In this document: positions 4,767 to 13,435 of the stretch, in pieces | Layout of the letters: the number at the start of each line of letters is the position of its first letter | Numbering within the stretch: the stretch's first letter is position 1 | Virus record (IMG/VR): IMGVR_UViG_3300029912_000001 | Location: 1-21,931 of that record | Length of the DNA: 21,931 bases | Direction: 5' to 3' (one strand) | Origin: a virus | Program-made: the position numbers and the translations under genes | The notes under the pieces: model-generated | The model's input: only the letters and a program-made list of their open reading frames with translations | Told to the model about the DNA's origin: nothing | The model's database searches: none

Positions 4767-6625
4767 GCAGCTGGGACTTGATTCAAAAACAGATCAACGA
4801 ATCTGCCAAGCACCCAGATCCTCAAGAGTTCTTGGGCATCAAGCGTCAGACCGTACAGCCAGAAGACCGGCTCGAACGCAGGCGCCGCTATTTACTGAGC
4901 TGGACCGCACGCAAAGCCGAGCGCACCCGGCAATGGAGCAAGTGGCAGGATCTTTCGTCTTTAATCATGCCAGAGCTGGGCCGGTTTCTAACGTCGGACC
5001 ACAACGTGCCGAAAGACACGTCGAAGATTCTCAACGGCACGCCCACGCGCATGGCGCGCTCTCTCATTGCCATGCTCATCTCTGGCCACACCAGCCCGGC
5101 GCGCCCGTGGTTGAACCTTACTGTGATGGATCAAAACTTGGCCGAGTGGGGGCCAATGCGACGTTGGCTGTGGGAGTTGAACCGGCGCGTGCGGCTGCTG
5201 TTCGAGCTGGCCAACTTCTACCGCGTCATGGCCATGTGCGTGTATCCGGGCCTGGCAGTATTCGGCCTGGGCACTTGTCTACTCGAAGAAGATCCTGTCA
5301 AGGTGCTACGCTTTCCGCAGCTGGCAATGGGCTCCTACGTGCTGGCTGGAGATGGCGACGGGATCATTGACACGTTGCAGTACGAAGAGGCGTGGACCGT
5401 GGGCGAGCTGGTCAAAGAGTTTGGCTGGGACAACGTCTCCAACTCGATCAAAGTTGCTTGGAACGGCGGTTGGTACGAGCAGTACGTTTCGATCTTGCGA
5501 ACTATCTCGCCAAACTCTGAGTTTATTCCCGGCACCATCGGCGCCAAGGGAAAGAAATGGGGCTCGGCCTGGATGGAGATTGGCGGACTGTCCAGTGCGG
5601 CGGGCGCCTTGGCGCAGCCTAGCTCGGACCCGGCCATCGGTTTTCTGCGCGAGGGAGGCTACGAGTCCTTTCCGGTGTTGTGCGCTCGCTGGGCCACCAC
5701 GTCGAGGGACATCTACCCAACAGGGCCTGGGCACGACGCGCTGCCAGACGCGCGCATGGTCATGCAGCTGGAGCGGCGCGAGTTGCTGGCCATCAGCAAA
5801 GGCGTGAACCCTGCCATGCTGATACCCGACGCACTGAGGCTCAACCGTTTGAGCATGCTGCCCGGTGACGCCATCTACTACCCGACCGGCACCAATGGCA
5901 TAGAAATCAAGCCCGCACATATCGTGGACCCGCGCTGGGTCGAGCAGTCCGCGAGCAAGCGGCAAGAGGCAATGCAGCGTATTGGGCAAGCTTTCTTTGT
6001 CGATCTTGCACGCATCTTTACCGAGACGCAGCCTGGCGACAGCAAGCAGCCCGACACGGCGGCAGCGGTAGCAGCCAAGGACCAGGAAAAAATGTTGCAG
6101 CTGGGCCCGGTGCTGGAAAACATCAACGAGTTTTTGACCCGCTTGGTTGAGCGCACGTTGCAGATCATGGCTAAGCGTCGCATGATTCCGCCCGCGCCGC
6201 TGGAGGCGCGCGACATGCGATTAAAGGTCGAGTTTGTGTCGATCTTATCTCAAGCGCAGAAGTTGCTGGGCGCGCAGCCCAAAGAGCGTTTGATTCAAAT
6301 GGTCGGGCAACTTGGCGCAGTGGTTGGGCCTAACGCGCTGGAGCAGCCCATCGACAAGATCAATACTGATGTGCTGGTGGATGAGTACGCGGACGACCTG
6401 GGCATTCCGCCTTTGGCTATTGCCACGGACGAAGAAGTTGCGAAAAAGAGGCAAGCGCGCCAGCAGCAGATGCAGCAGGCCCAGCAGGCGCAGATGATGG
6501 CGACGGGCGCAGATGCCGCGCAGAAGGCAGGGACGGTGGACATGAAGGGTGACAACTTGGTTACGCGAATGCTTGGGCAGACCGCGGGCGCTGAAGCAGG
6601 CGAGTCTGGAGAGCAAGCCGCATGA
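4763..6625 (+). CDS. Portal (head-to-tail connecting) protein
   Basis: The 620-residue product is the ring through which DNA enters and leaves the head, of the T7 gp8-like head-tail connector class. The region from about residue 42 to 120 fits the family: an Arg-rich helix, then WQDLSSLIMPELGRF (61-75), KILNGTPTRMARSLIAMLIS (88-107) and SGHTSPARPWLNL (107-119), which match the S-G-x-T-(S/N)-P-x-x-P-W-(F/L) box of podoviral portals. The centre is mixed alpha/beta. The C-terminus is Gln/Ala-rich (KKRQARQQQMQQAQQAQMMA), as is common in this family's barrel and tail segments. ATG 4763 overlaps the previous stop (ATGA). The position after terL and before scaffold and capsid is standard. Confidence 0.9.
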   Translation: MSSWDLIQKQINESAKHPDPQEFLGIKRQTVQPEDRLERRRRYLLSWTARKAERTRQWSKWQDLSSLIMPELGRFLTSDHNVPKDTSKILNGTPTRMARSLIAMLISGHTSPARPWLNLTVMDQNLAEWGPMRRWLWELNRRVRLLFELANFYRVMAMCVYPGLAVFGLGTCLLEEDPVKVLRFPQLAMGSYVLAGDGDGIIDTLQYEEAWTVGELVKEFGWDNVSNSIKVAWNGGWYEQYVSILRTISPNSEFIPGTIGAKGKKWGSAWMEIGGLSSAAGALAQPSSDPAIGFLREGGYESFPVLCARWATTSRDIYPTGPGHDALPDARMVMQLERRELLAISKGVNPAMLIPDALRLNRLSMLPGDAIYYPTGTNGIEIKPAHIVDPRWVEQSASKRQEAMQRIGQAFFVDLARIFTETQPGDSKQPDTAAAVAAKDQEKMLQLGPVLENINEFLTRLVERTLQIMAKRRMIPPAPLEARDMRLKVEFVSILSQAQKLLGAQPKERLIQMVGQLGAVVGPNALEQPIDKINTDVLVDEYADDLGIPPLAIATDEEVAKKRQARQQQMQQAQQAQMMATGADAAQKAGTVDMKGDNLVTRMLGQTAGAEAGESGEQAA

Positions 6626-6966
6626 GAGCCGACGAGCAGGAGGGCATACTTAATGACTCCAGCGCAAAGCGCGCCAAGGACCAAGTTGAAGCTGAAGCGC
6701 GGCGCTTGAACAGAAGCGATCTGTTAGAGCTTCTGGGCAACCCAGCGTTTCTGCGTTGGCTGCAAAAATTTGTGTACCCGTGTTTGATGCAGGCTTTTCC
6801 AGTTGGCGATCATGCTGAGCTTGCAGCGTTCAAGGGCAGGCATCACTTGCTGCTGGAGATGATGAGGGATTTTGAGGAACAGGAAGGCAACTTTTTAGGC
6901 CGGTTGATCGACGCAAGAGAAAATTATCAGAGCATGCTGCTGCGAGCAGCTGGAGATAGATCATGA
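6622..6966 (+). CDS. Bbp19-like small structural protein
   Basis: The 114-residue product starts in an ATGA overlap with the portal stop and ends in an ATGA overlap with the scaffold start. The core, LLELLGNPAFLRWLQKFVY then HAELAAFKGRHHLLLEMM, resembles the small Bbp19-like phage proteins (a helix ending in (F)(L)xWL, a Cys/Phe-rich middle, then A-x-x-x-G-(R)-R-x-x-x-L-x-(L)-L), which sit beside the portal and scaffold in BPP-1-type phages. Its role is not firmly known to me; a head or assembly protein is likely. The family match is from memory of the pattern. Confidence 0.6.
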   Translation: MRADEQEGILNDSSAKRAKDQVEAEARRLNRSDLLELLGNPAFLRWLQKFVYPCLMQAFPVGDHAELAAFKGRHHLLLEMMRDFEEQEGNFLGRLIDARENYQSMLLRAAGDRS

Positions 6967-7742
6967 CTGAGCAAGAGTTGAAAGCCCACGCTGACGCGCA
7001 GGCCGCAGAAGCAGCCAAGGTCGCTGCCCAGGTGAAGACTGAACAAGTGGCCAAGGACGCAGAGCTGGCCAAGGGACCCAGCGGCCTGGACAGCATCAAG
7101 GCCGAAGATTTGAAGTCGTTGTACAGCAAGTCGCCGCAGATGTTCAAAGACGCAGGGATCGTGCAAGCAGAGCCTGTTCTCAAGCCCGTCGAACTGCCAC
7201 AGAGCGCCGCTCCGGTGGCCTACGAAGGGATTGAGATCAAGTTTGAAAAGGACGTGGTCGTACCAAAGGAAGTTCTCGACAAGTATTTCGTGCACGCAAA
7301 AGCCAACGGATTGACGCCCAAGCAGGTTCAAGCCGAGATTGATTTTCAGTTGGAGCGTGCACGAGAGTTCACAGCGGCTCAGCCCAAGGTGAAGACTTCG
7401 CAGGAGCTTCAGCTTGAGCAGGACGGCTTGAACGTGGCGGCGTTGAAGGCTGACCCGGTCTTCGGGAAGGCGTACGAGGCCAACATGGAGTTGGCTCGCA
7501 GAGCCGCTGCAAAGTTTGGTGATGCCGAGTTGTTGGAGAGGCTGCGCACCAGCGATCCTGTGTTGGTCAGGCACTTCCACAAACTCGGGCTCGCTGATGC
7601 CGAGGACGGTACGCGCAGAGGTCAAAGCAGGAATGGCAACGAGTCTGACGAAGCAGATCCTGCAAAAGCTCAGGAAGCTTACATGCGCAGGCGCTACAGC
7701 AGATCTCCTCAGATGTTCCCCGACAACCCCAAGCAAGATTAA
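6963..7742 (+). CDS. Capsid scaffold protein
   Basis: The 259-residue product is highly charged and helical, rich in Ala, Lys, Glu and Gln, without Cys, and lies directly before the major capsid gene; together this is the signature of a scaffolding protein. It would guide prohead assembly and then leave. An unusual feature is a duplicated motif: YSKSPQMFKD at residues 54-63 and YSRSPQMFPD at residues 245-254, near the two ends. Scaffold C-termini often bind the capsid protein, so the motif may be a capsid-binding peptide. ATG 6963 overlaps the previous stop (ATGA) and has GGAG upstream. Sequence similarity to a named scaffold family was not recognised; the call rests on composition and order. 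Confidence 0.8.
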   Translation: MTEQELKAHADAQAAEAAKVAAQVKTEQVAKDAELAKGPSGLDSIKAEDLKSLYSKSPQMFKDAGIVQAEPVLKPVELPQSAAPVAYEGIEIKFEKDVVVPKEVLDKYFVHAKANGLTPKQVQAEIDFQLERAREFTAAQPKVKTSQELQLEQDGLNVAALKADPVFGKAYEANMELARRAAAKFGDAELLERLRTSDPVLVRHFHKLGLADAEDGTRRGQSRNGNESDEADPAKAQEAYMRRRYSRSPQMFPDNPKQD

Positions 7743-7757
7743 CTAGGAGCGGCAAAC

Positions 7758-8786
7758 ATGGCACTTTCAGCACTCAGCTCAACCGACCTTACATTGGTCG
7801 ATGTTGCAAAGCGATCGAAAGACGGGATGATGCTTCCCGTCGTGGAAGCGCTCCAACAGCGCAACGGTCTGCTCCAGAGCATGGTCTGGAAGCAGGGCAA
7901 CACCGACACCGGCCATCAGGTGGCTTCGCGCAATGCGCTGCCGTCTGTCTCTTGGGTCCGGTATAACGACGGCGTGCAGCCGTCCAAGAGCACGGTGGAC
8001 ACGTTCACTGAGCGCACGGGCATCCTCGAAGGTCTGTCGTCCGTGGACAAGCGCGTTGCGCAGATCAACGGCAACGAAGCAGCTTTCCGCGCGTCGGAAG
8101 ATGACGCTTTTCTTGCGTCGATGGCCAACACCCTGGAGTCGGCGTTCTTCTACGAGTCCACCAAGGTCAACCCAGAGCGCATCATGGGTTTGGCACCGCG
8201 GCTCGGTCTGAGCACCGGCGCGTACGGCAACAGCATCATCAAGGCGCAGGTCGCGGAAACCACGGCGGACCAGACTTCAATCTGGTTGGTTGGCTGGGGT
8301 GAACGCACTGTGTACGGCATCACCCCGCGTGGGCAGCCGACTGGTCTGGAGATGGAAGACAAGGGCGAAATCCGCGACAAGGATTTGGTCACGGGCGCCG
8401 TGAAGTACAAGTACGAGACGTTGTTCCGTTGGCGCTGTGGTCTTTGCGTTGAGGACTATCGCTTCATCGTCCGTATCGCCAACATCAGCTCGTCAACTCT
8501 GACGGTGGACGCTTCCACCGGCGCAGACTTGATCCGCTCTATGGTGAAGGCGTACTGGCAGATCTTCGACCCTCGCTCGGTGCGGCTTGCGTGGTACTGC
8601 AATCGCACAGTCGGAAGCTTCCTGCATCAGCAGGCGCTGTCGAAGACCTACAACTCGACTCTGTCCATTGATCCCGCGCCGATGATTGGCGCAATCGGGA
8701 TGTTTGGGCAGCCCATCGTTCGCGCGCTGGGGTCGCCAATCTACATCTCGGACGCAATCACCAACGTCGAAACTTTCGTCAACTAA
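7758..8786 (+). CDS. Major capsid protein, Gp7-like (epsilon15/BPP-1 type)
   Basis: The 342-residue product builds the icosahedral shell. The N-terminus (SSTDLTLVDVAKRSKDGMM, then LPVVEALQQRNGLLQSMVWK) and the ASRNALPSVSWVRYNDGV segment match the Gp7-like major capsid family, known from phage epsilon15 and Bordetella phage BPP-1, which has an HK97-like fold. Later segments such as GLAPRLGLSTGAYGNSII and WGERTVYGITPRG fit the same family. Length is typical. It has its own strong ribosome binding site (AGGAG at about 7744-7748) and a 15-nt gap before it, unlike most genes here, which fits high expression. The scaffold gene precedes it and the cement gene follows. Confidence 0.88.
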   Translation: MALSALSSTDLTLVDVAKRSKDGMMLPVVEALQQRNGLLQSMVWKQGNTDTGHQVASRNALPSVSWVRYNDGVQPSKSTVDTFTERTGILEGLSSVDKRVAQINGNEAAFRASEDDAFLASMANTLESAFFYESTKVNPERIMGLAPRLGLSTGAYGNSIIKAQVAETTADQTSIWLVGWGERTVYGITPRGQPTGLEMEDKGEIRDKDLVTGAVKYKYETLFRWRCGLCVEDYRFIVRIANISSSTLTVDASTGADLIRSMVKAYWQIFDPRSVRLAWYCNRTVGSFLHQQALSKTYNSTLSIDPAPMIGAIGMFGQPIVRALGSPIYISDAITNVETFVN

Positions 8787-8816
8787 TAGTCCACCCGGAC
8801 AATAAAGGAGATCAAA

Positions 8817-9368
8817 ATGCAGGACAAATTCGCAATGTTCGACATCGCGTCGAGCTTGATTCAAGCTGGTGCATCGGGCATCGGCTTTGGTGGTGGAGTC
8901 GCAGGTGCCTACACGTCACCCGGAGGTACGGGTGGCTCGTATGACACGGGCGCGCCTCTGCCTGCCAGCAACACGTCTGGCACGGGCATTCCCAACGCCG
9001 TAGGTCCGACCGGCACCATTGGCGGGCCTTTGCTGCATGATCTGGGCCGTGGACGGAGGTTGCTGCTCTACGTGCAGGTCGTGGCCCTGGTGACGCCAGG
9101 CACGGCAACGCTGGAAGCCGACTTCATCTGCGCAGACTCGGCGGACTTGACCGTCAATCAAACGATCTTGCTCCGTTCCAATGCGGTGTTGGTGTCCACC
9201 ATGGTCAACAACCCTGGGTATCGGTTCCCGCATGGGAGCACGCCCGGAATCGTGCCGCGCAGGTTCGTGGGCATGCTATACACCATCGGCGTTTCCACCA
9301 TCACTGCTGGCAGCGTCTCGGCGGGCTTGATGCTCGACGTGGATGATCACGCTGGCGTCTACTCGTAA
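8817..9368 (+). CDS. Cement / decoration protein, Bbp16-like
   Basis: The 183-residue product follows the capsid gene and has a strong AAGGAG site before ATG 8817. After a short N-terminal segment and a Gly/Ser/Thr-rich stretch (about 24-66) it is predominantly beta (RRLLLYVQVVALVTPGTATL, QTILLRSNAVLVSTM, GMLYTIGVSTITAGSVSAGL). This fits the jelly-roll cement protein that staples capsomers in BPP-1 (Bbp16), encoded directly after the capsid gene there as well. The gene order is strong support; sequence similarity is recognised by pattern only. It should act on the outside of the capsid. Confidence 0.72.
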   Translation: MQDKFAMFDIASSLIQAGASGIGFGGGVAGAYTSPGGTGGSYDTGAPLPASNTSGTGIPNAVGPTGTIGGPLLHDLGRGRRLLLYVQVVALVTPGTATLEADFICADSADLTVNQTILLRSNAVLVSTMVNNPGYRFPHGSTPGIVPRRFVGMLYTIGVSTITAGSVSAGLMLDVDDHAGVYS

Positions 9369-9377
9369 GGAGAGATC

Positions 9378-9752
9378 ATGTCAAGCGCAAAAGATGATGT
9401 TCCGCGTTTCAAGGTGACGCAGCCGTTTTTCGACGGCAGCACCAAGCATGAGTCTGGGACCGAGCTGGCCTGGTCGGTTCCGGCCGGGTGGGATGCGCGC
9501 CTGAACGGGCCCCACTACATGGAGAACGGGCCCAGCCTCACGTTCGAGCCTCTCAACGAGGCAGCGGAAAAGTTGCAGCTGTCCCATCGTGAGCGCATTC
9601 GGCGCGCGAACCAGCCGCAGGCGTCCGAGATGGAGCAGTTGAAAAAGTTGGTGGCCACCCAGAACGAGCAGATCTTGACGCTGATGAACAACGTCATGGC
9701 CGAGAACGCTGAGCGGCGCAAGCGAGACGACGAGCGCGAGAAGAAGCGGTAA
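9378..9752 (+). CDS. Hypothetical head-region protein with C-terminal coiled coil
   Basis: ATG 9378 has a strong AAGGAG site. The 124-residue product has a first half with aromatic, beta-like character (RFKVTQPFFDGSTKHESGTE, then SVPAGWDARLNGPHYMENGP). The second half is a strongly charged helix, probably a coiled coil (EMEQLKKLVATQNEQILTLM onward to a Lys/Arg/Glu-rich end). No family is recognised. It is the last gene before the hairpin that separates head and tail genes and it shares the strong-signal layout of the capsid genes, so a head-associated structural protein is a reasonable guess. Confidence 0.7.
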   Translation: MSSAKDDVPRFKVTQPFFDGSTKHESGTELAWSVPAGWDARLNGPHYMENGPSLTFEPLNEAAEKLQLSHRERIRRANQPQASEMEQLKKLVATQNEQILTLMNNVMAENAERRKRDDEREKKR

Positions 9753-9757
9753 CACAC

Positions 9758-9791
9758 AGGGTGACGCAGGCTCACGCTTGCGTCACCCTTG
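9758..9791 (+). terminator. Intrinsic terminator-like hairpin between head and tail genes
   Basis: An 11-bp perfect stem, AGGGTGACGCA at 9758-9768 pairing with TGCGTCACCCT at 9779-9789, has a 10-nt loop. It starts 5 nt after the stop of the preceding gene. The following bases (TTGCATT) make only a weak T-tract, so termination may be partial, or the hairpin may protect the upstream mRNA from 3' decay. No promoter is obvious before the next gene, which suggests read-through is needed for tail gene expression. Confidence 0.7.
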
Positions 9792-9806
9792 CATTCAGGA
9801 GCCAGC

Positions 9807-10628
9807 ATGCCCGCTCGCGCAGACGTAGACATTGCTAACATGGCCCTGCTTTACGCAGGTGTGAATCAGCGCATCAGTGCGTTGACAGATAGCTCGCCAG
9901 CGGCGCAGGCTCTCAACACTGTTTACGCTGAAATTCGTAGATCTTTACACAATGAATTTCGTTGGCCGCACGCGGTCAAGCGGCAGCAACTGATTCCGTA
10001 CTTTGGCAATCAGTACGCTGCGACTGGGATCTACAACGTAGGAGATCTTGTAAAGTTTGGTAACAACGTGTATAGATCTTTGCTCGGTATGAATTTGAAT
10101 AACGAGCCCGACTTGAATAGCGCTGCTGCGTGGTGGGCGCAAGTTACGCGCGACGGCTATGCGTACGTTTGCCCAGTGCCGCCCGACATGCTGAATCCTA
10201 TAGCGGTCTGGGAAAAGCTCACGGTGACAGGCGCCAGTGTCGCGCCTCTGTACGCCTTCGACAACACGCCGACGATGCCTAACTTGCGCAATCCGCGCAT
10301 GAGCCAGCGAACGCCGTTCAAGCTAGAGAACGCCAACGACGGAACAGATCTTGAAGTTTTGCTGTGCGATTTGGACACGCCTATATTGGAGTACACGGCG
10401 GACGTGACCAATCCGTCGATCTATCCGCCGATGTTCGTTGAGACGTTTGCGTGGCATCTTGCGGCGCCGCTGGCAATGGGCCTTCGCGGCGATGAGAAGA
10501 AAGCTCAAGCTTGTGAAGTGATGGCCACGCGCACGCTCGCAGATGCCTGGGTTATTGCGATGCGCGACATGCAGGAAGACGAGCAGCCGGTCAGTGAGTT
10601 TGAAGCTTCGCGTGAGGGTATGCCATGA
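9807..10628 (+). CDS. Tail tubular protein A-like adaptor with carbohydrate-binding-like insert
   Basis: The 273-residue product resembles T7 gp11-type adaptors, which sit under the portal and hold the tail. The N-terminus (ADVDIANMALLYAGVNQRI, then SSPAAQALNTVYAEIRRSLH) and FRWPHAVKR (51-59) match the family's 'N-x-x-L-..-G-..-I' and 'W-x-F/W-A' layout, and the C-terminal half (PPMFVETFAWHLAAPLAMGL) is the usual second helix. Residues about 72-113 are an insert: YNVGDLVKFGNNVYRSL followed by NNEPDLNSAAAWWAQV, which resembles the chitin-binding type CBM5/12 module (Y-x-x-G-D-x-V-..-Y-..-P-..-W). ATG 9807 has AGGAG at 9797-9801; the longer TTG start at 9789 would lie in the hairpin. It is the first gene of the tail module. 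Confidence 0.85.
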   Translation: MPARADVDIANMALLYAGVNQRISALTDSSPAAQALNTVYAEIRRSLHNEFRWPHAVKRQQLIPYFGNQYAATGIYNVGDLVKFGNNVYRSLLGMNLNNEPDLNSAAAWWAQVTRDGYAYVCPVPPDMLNPIAVWEKLTVTGASVAPLYAFDNTPTMPNLRNPRMSQRTPFKLENANDGTDLEVLLCDLDTPILEYTADVTNPSIYPPMFVETFAWHLAAPLAMGLRGDEKKAQACEVMATRTLADAWVIAMRDMQEDEQPVSEFEASREGMP

Positions 10629-13435
10629 ACGAAACACTGCCAATTAAGCAAAGCAAGTTTAGCAACGGTGAGATCTCGCCTGCCAGCTATGGCGACACCA
10701 AGAACCCAAAGTTTGAGTCTTCGTTGAAGCTGTGCCTGAACTGGCTTCCAATTCAAAATGGATCTGTTTCAAAGCGGCCTGGCACGAAGTTCATTGCGCC
10801 TATCAAGCAAGCGGCTTTTGGCGCGCGTTTGTTTTCGTTCATTTTTTCAGATCAGCAAGCGTTCGTGCTTGAAGTGGGCAACTTGTACATTAGGTTTTAC
10901 AGAAACGGGCAATACGTAGGTGCAGATTTTAATCTGCATACTTTTGGCGATGCGTACGCGGGTGGGTACTACGAGCTTACTACAACGATCACAACTACCA
11001 TGTTGCCGTTTTTACTTGCTACGCAGGTTGGCGATGTGATCACATTCACGTATGGCAATCAAAACGGTGGTGGCAACTTTGCGCCCGTGGACGTGCGGCA
11101 CACGGCAGGCGTTAATGGCCCTTGGACTTTTAGCGTTACGCTTTTTGCTGCGCCCGCGTACCCTGGGTTGGTCGCGCCAAGATCTTTTGTGTTTCTGTAC
11201 GGTACGCCACCGTCACTAAGTGTGCATCCGCAAGGAGATCGAGTTTACACTAGCAGCGGTGGCGTGAACACAGAGTGGATGTGCATTCAAGATGTTGTGC
11301 CAGACACAGGCGGCGTATTCGCGCCCCCTTCGCCTCCTGTGCTCAACGCTACGACCACCGGTGTCAACGGCACGCTGTATTGGCAGGCTGTGATAGATCT
11401 TGCGCATCAAGCTGCGCAGTGGCGTTTTTGTTACACGGTCACGTTTCAAAATGCGACAGACGGTACTGTGTACGAGTCAGCGCCAAGCCCAATCTACACG
11501 ACCAACACAGCGTTATCTGCTGATCGTGCTTTGGATATAGGGCTTGCGGCTGCTTTAGCTGCACCGCCCGTTGGCTACGCGGCTTTGCTCATCAGCTGGT
11601 TTCGCGCGGGAGCTTCGTCCATCTTTGGTTGGATCAAAGATACCAAGGTCACTGACGGCGGCTATCTTGACGTAGGGCAAGCGCCAGATTTTACGCGCCA
11701 GCCTCCGCAAGGCACAGATCCTTTCTTGGTAAACGGTGTAGATTCATTTCCGGCTGTGCTGGGGTATATAGATCAAAGACGTGCTTGGGGCAACTCTGTG
11801 CGGTTGCCGTCCATCATTCAGCTCTCTAAAATTGGAGATCTTTTTAATTATGACGGACGTAACTTACCTGGTTCTGACAAAGACGCCATGCTTAACGTCG
11901 CGTTTGCGTCGGACGTGCTTGAAGATATTAGATCCATCACAGCTTTGAAGCGGACCGTGGTGCTCACCGGGCAAGGCGAATGGCTGCTTGCGGGCCAGGG
12001 CGGCTCGCCCATTTCGCGCTCCAACTTGGATGTGAAACGCCAGAGCAAGTGGGGCTCCAGCTGGCTCAAGCCTCTCGTGATTGGCAACGGGCTTTTGTTT
12101 TGCACGTCCAAGTCCAACATGATTCGTGATCTGTATCCACTGTACGGTATTTACACGGACACTTGGGACGGTCAAGATTTGACTGTCATGGCTAAGCACT
12201 TGTTTGATCTGCACACCATCAAAGCCTGGGCTTTTCAAAGCGTGCCTTATCCCGTGGTTTACATGGTGAGGGAAGACGGCGTGCTGCTTTCTTGCACTTA
12301 CCAGCACGCGCCCGCAAGCTTTGGGCAGCAGCTGACAGAGGGCGTCGTGGCTTGGGCGCAGCACAACACGGGTAGCGGCGATTCTTTTGAAGACGTGTGC
12401 GTAGTGCCTGAGCCTCCCGAAGACGCAGTGTATGCCATCGTGCGCCGCTTCGATGCGGTGGTGGGGACTAAGCGCTACATCGAGCGCTTCAACAGGATTG
12501 CCACGCCAGGATCGCCGTACGTGCCAGGCGTGCCTGATATTCGGTACGCCATGCACACGGATTGCACTATTGTTTATGATGGACACAATGATCAACTTGG
12601 TGGAGCCAACCCAGGCGCCTCCGCTTGGTTTGACTCCGTGCTGGTGCCAGGATCTCAAAATCCTGCGGACTACGTTGCTGGCACGGCTATCAAAATCACG
12701 GTAGGGTCGGGCGCGACGCCGTTCGCAGCGGTTGACGCAGCTGCGCCATACGCGTCCGCATTTGTTTTTGATCCAGAAAATGTTTTTAATGTTGGGCCCG
12801 TGCGTGCGCACATCACCGGGTTTACCAGCAGCACGGTTGTCACAGCAGAGCTGGACGCGCCCTGCACGCTCGCGCAGCTGCAACGGTACACATCTGGGTT
12901 TTCTGCCGCCGTGGGCCTTTGGGGCTTGGCGAAGGGAGTGCTGGCGTCGCCTGGGTTTGGCGTTTTGGCTGGCTTTGCCTTGGACTCGGGCCTACCCAAC
13001 GGTTCGCGCGGTTTGATTGCCTTGGTTGACGGTGACGTTCAGATCCCTGCAACCTTCGTCAACGGCGTGGCAAACTTCGCAGTGCCGGGCTTGGTCATCC
13101 GGCTCGGGCTGGCGTACAACGCTGACTTGAGCTTGCTTGATGCGTACGATCCGCGAGTTGAGGTGCGGCAAAAATTCAAAAACATCCTGCGCGTGGCCTT
13201 TGAAGTTTACAACACGCGCGATATGTGGTTTGGCAAGAACGCGCTGAGCCTGACGCAATGGCAGCAGCGCAACGTAACTGATGCGTACGGCGTGGTGGGT
13301 TTGGCCACAGGCTACTACGAAGAGTTTGTCATGGGCGAGTACGGCAAGACTGGGCAGCTCTTGGTGCGGCACTTTAATCCGTTTCCTGCAACGCTGACTT
13401 CAATCTTGAGGGAGATGCGCCTTGGAGATACTTAG
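10625..13435 (+). CDS. Tail tubular protein B-like (nozzle) protein
   Basis: The 936-residue product is the likely tail nozzle, the T7 gp12 counterpart, and is longer than T7 gp12 (about 794 residues). The N-terminus is diagnostic: KFSNGEISP (residues 11-19), then an LNWLPIQNGSVSKRPGTKFI segment (38-57), the common 'F-x-x-G-(E/Q)-(I/L)-S-P ... G-x-x-x-R-P-G-T-x-F' layout of podoviral tail proteins. The centre is beta-rich, with long Gly/Thr/Ser/Asn stretches, and WGSSWLKP / WLLAGQGG-like segments typical of the family. ATG 10625 overlaps the adaptor stop (ATGA). The region 10.6-11.9 kb has noticeably AT-richer wording and many AGATCT sites. Confidence 0.87.
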   Translation: MNETLPIKQSKFSNGEISPASYGDTKNPKFESSLKLCLNWLPIQNGSVSKRPGTKFIAPIKQAAFGARLFSFIFSDQQAFVLEVGNLYIRFYRNGQYVGADFNLHTFGDAYAGGYYELTTTITTTMLPFLLATQVGDVITFTYGNQNGGGNFAPVDVRHTAGVNGPWTFSVTLFAAPAYPGLVAPRSFVFLYGTPPSLSVHPQGDRVYTSSGGVNTEWMCIQDVVPDTGGVFAPPSPPVLNATTTGVNGTLYWQAVIDLAHQAAQWRFCYTVTFQNATDGTVYESAPSPIYTTNTALSADRALDIGLAAALAAPPVGYAALLISWFRAGASSIFGWIKDTKVTDGGYLDVGQAPDFTRQPPQGTDPFLVNGVDSFPAVLGYIDQRRAWGNSVRLPSIIQLSKIGDLFNYDGRNLPGSDKDAMLNVAFASDVLEDIRSITALKRTVVLTGQGEWLLAGQGGSPISRSNLDVKRQSKWGSSWLKPLVIGNGLLFCTSKSNMIRDLYPLYGIYTDTWDGQDLTVMAKHLFDLHTIKAWAFQSVPYPVVYMVREDGVLLSCTYQHAPASFGQQLTEGVVAWAQHNTGSGDSFEDVCVVPEPPEDAVYAIVRRFDAVVGTKRYIERFNRIATPGSPYVPGVPDIRYAMHTDCTIVYDGHNDQLGGANPGASAWFDSVLVPGSQNPADYVAGTAIKITVGSGATPFAAVDAAAPYASAFVFDPENVFNVGPVRAHITGFTSSTVVTAELDAPCTLAQLQRYTSGFSAAVGLWGLAKGVLASPGFGVLAGFALDSGLPNGSRGLIALVDGDVQIPATFVNGVANFAVPGLVIRLGLAYNADLSLLDAYDPRVEVRQKFKNILRVAFEVYNTRDMWFGKNALSLTQWQQRNVTDAYGVVGLATGYYEEFVMGEYGKTGQLLVRHFNPFPATLTSILREMRLGDT

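Noticed and set aside
5306-5989. 227-residue open frame on the - strand
   Set aside because: It is antisense to the portal gene and shows no protein-like pattern; high GC leaves long antisense frames open.
6927-7736. 269-residue open frame on the - strand
   Set aside because: It mirrors the scaffold gene, whose charged helical product and tight coupling to neighbours are far more convincing.
11864-12883. 339-residue open frame on the - strand
   Set aside because: It lies fully within the nozzle gene, is rich in Cys, His and Arg in an irregular way, has no domain and no supporting ribosome binding site.
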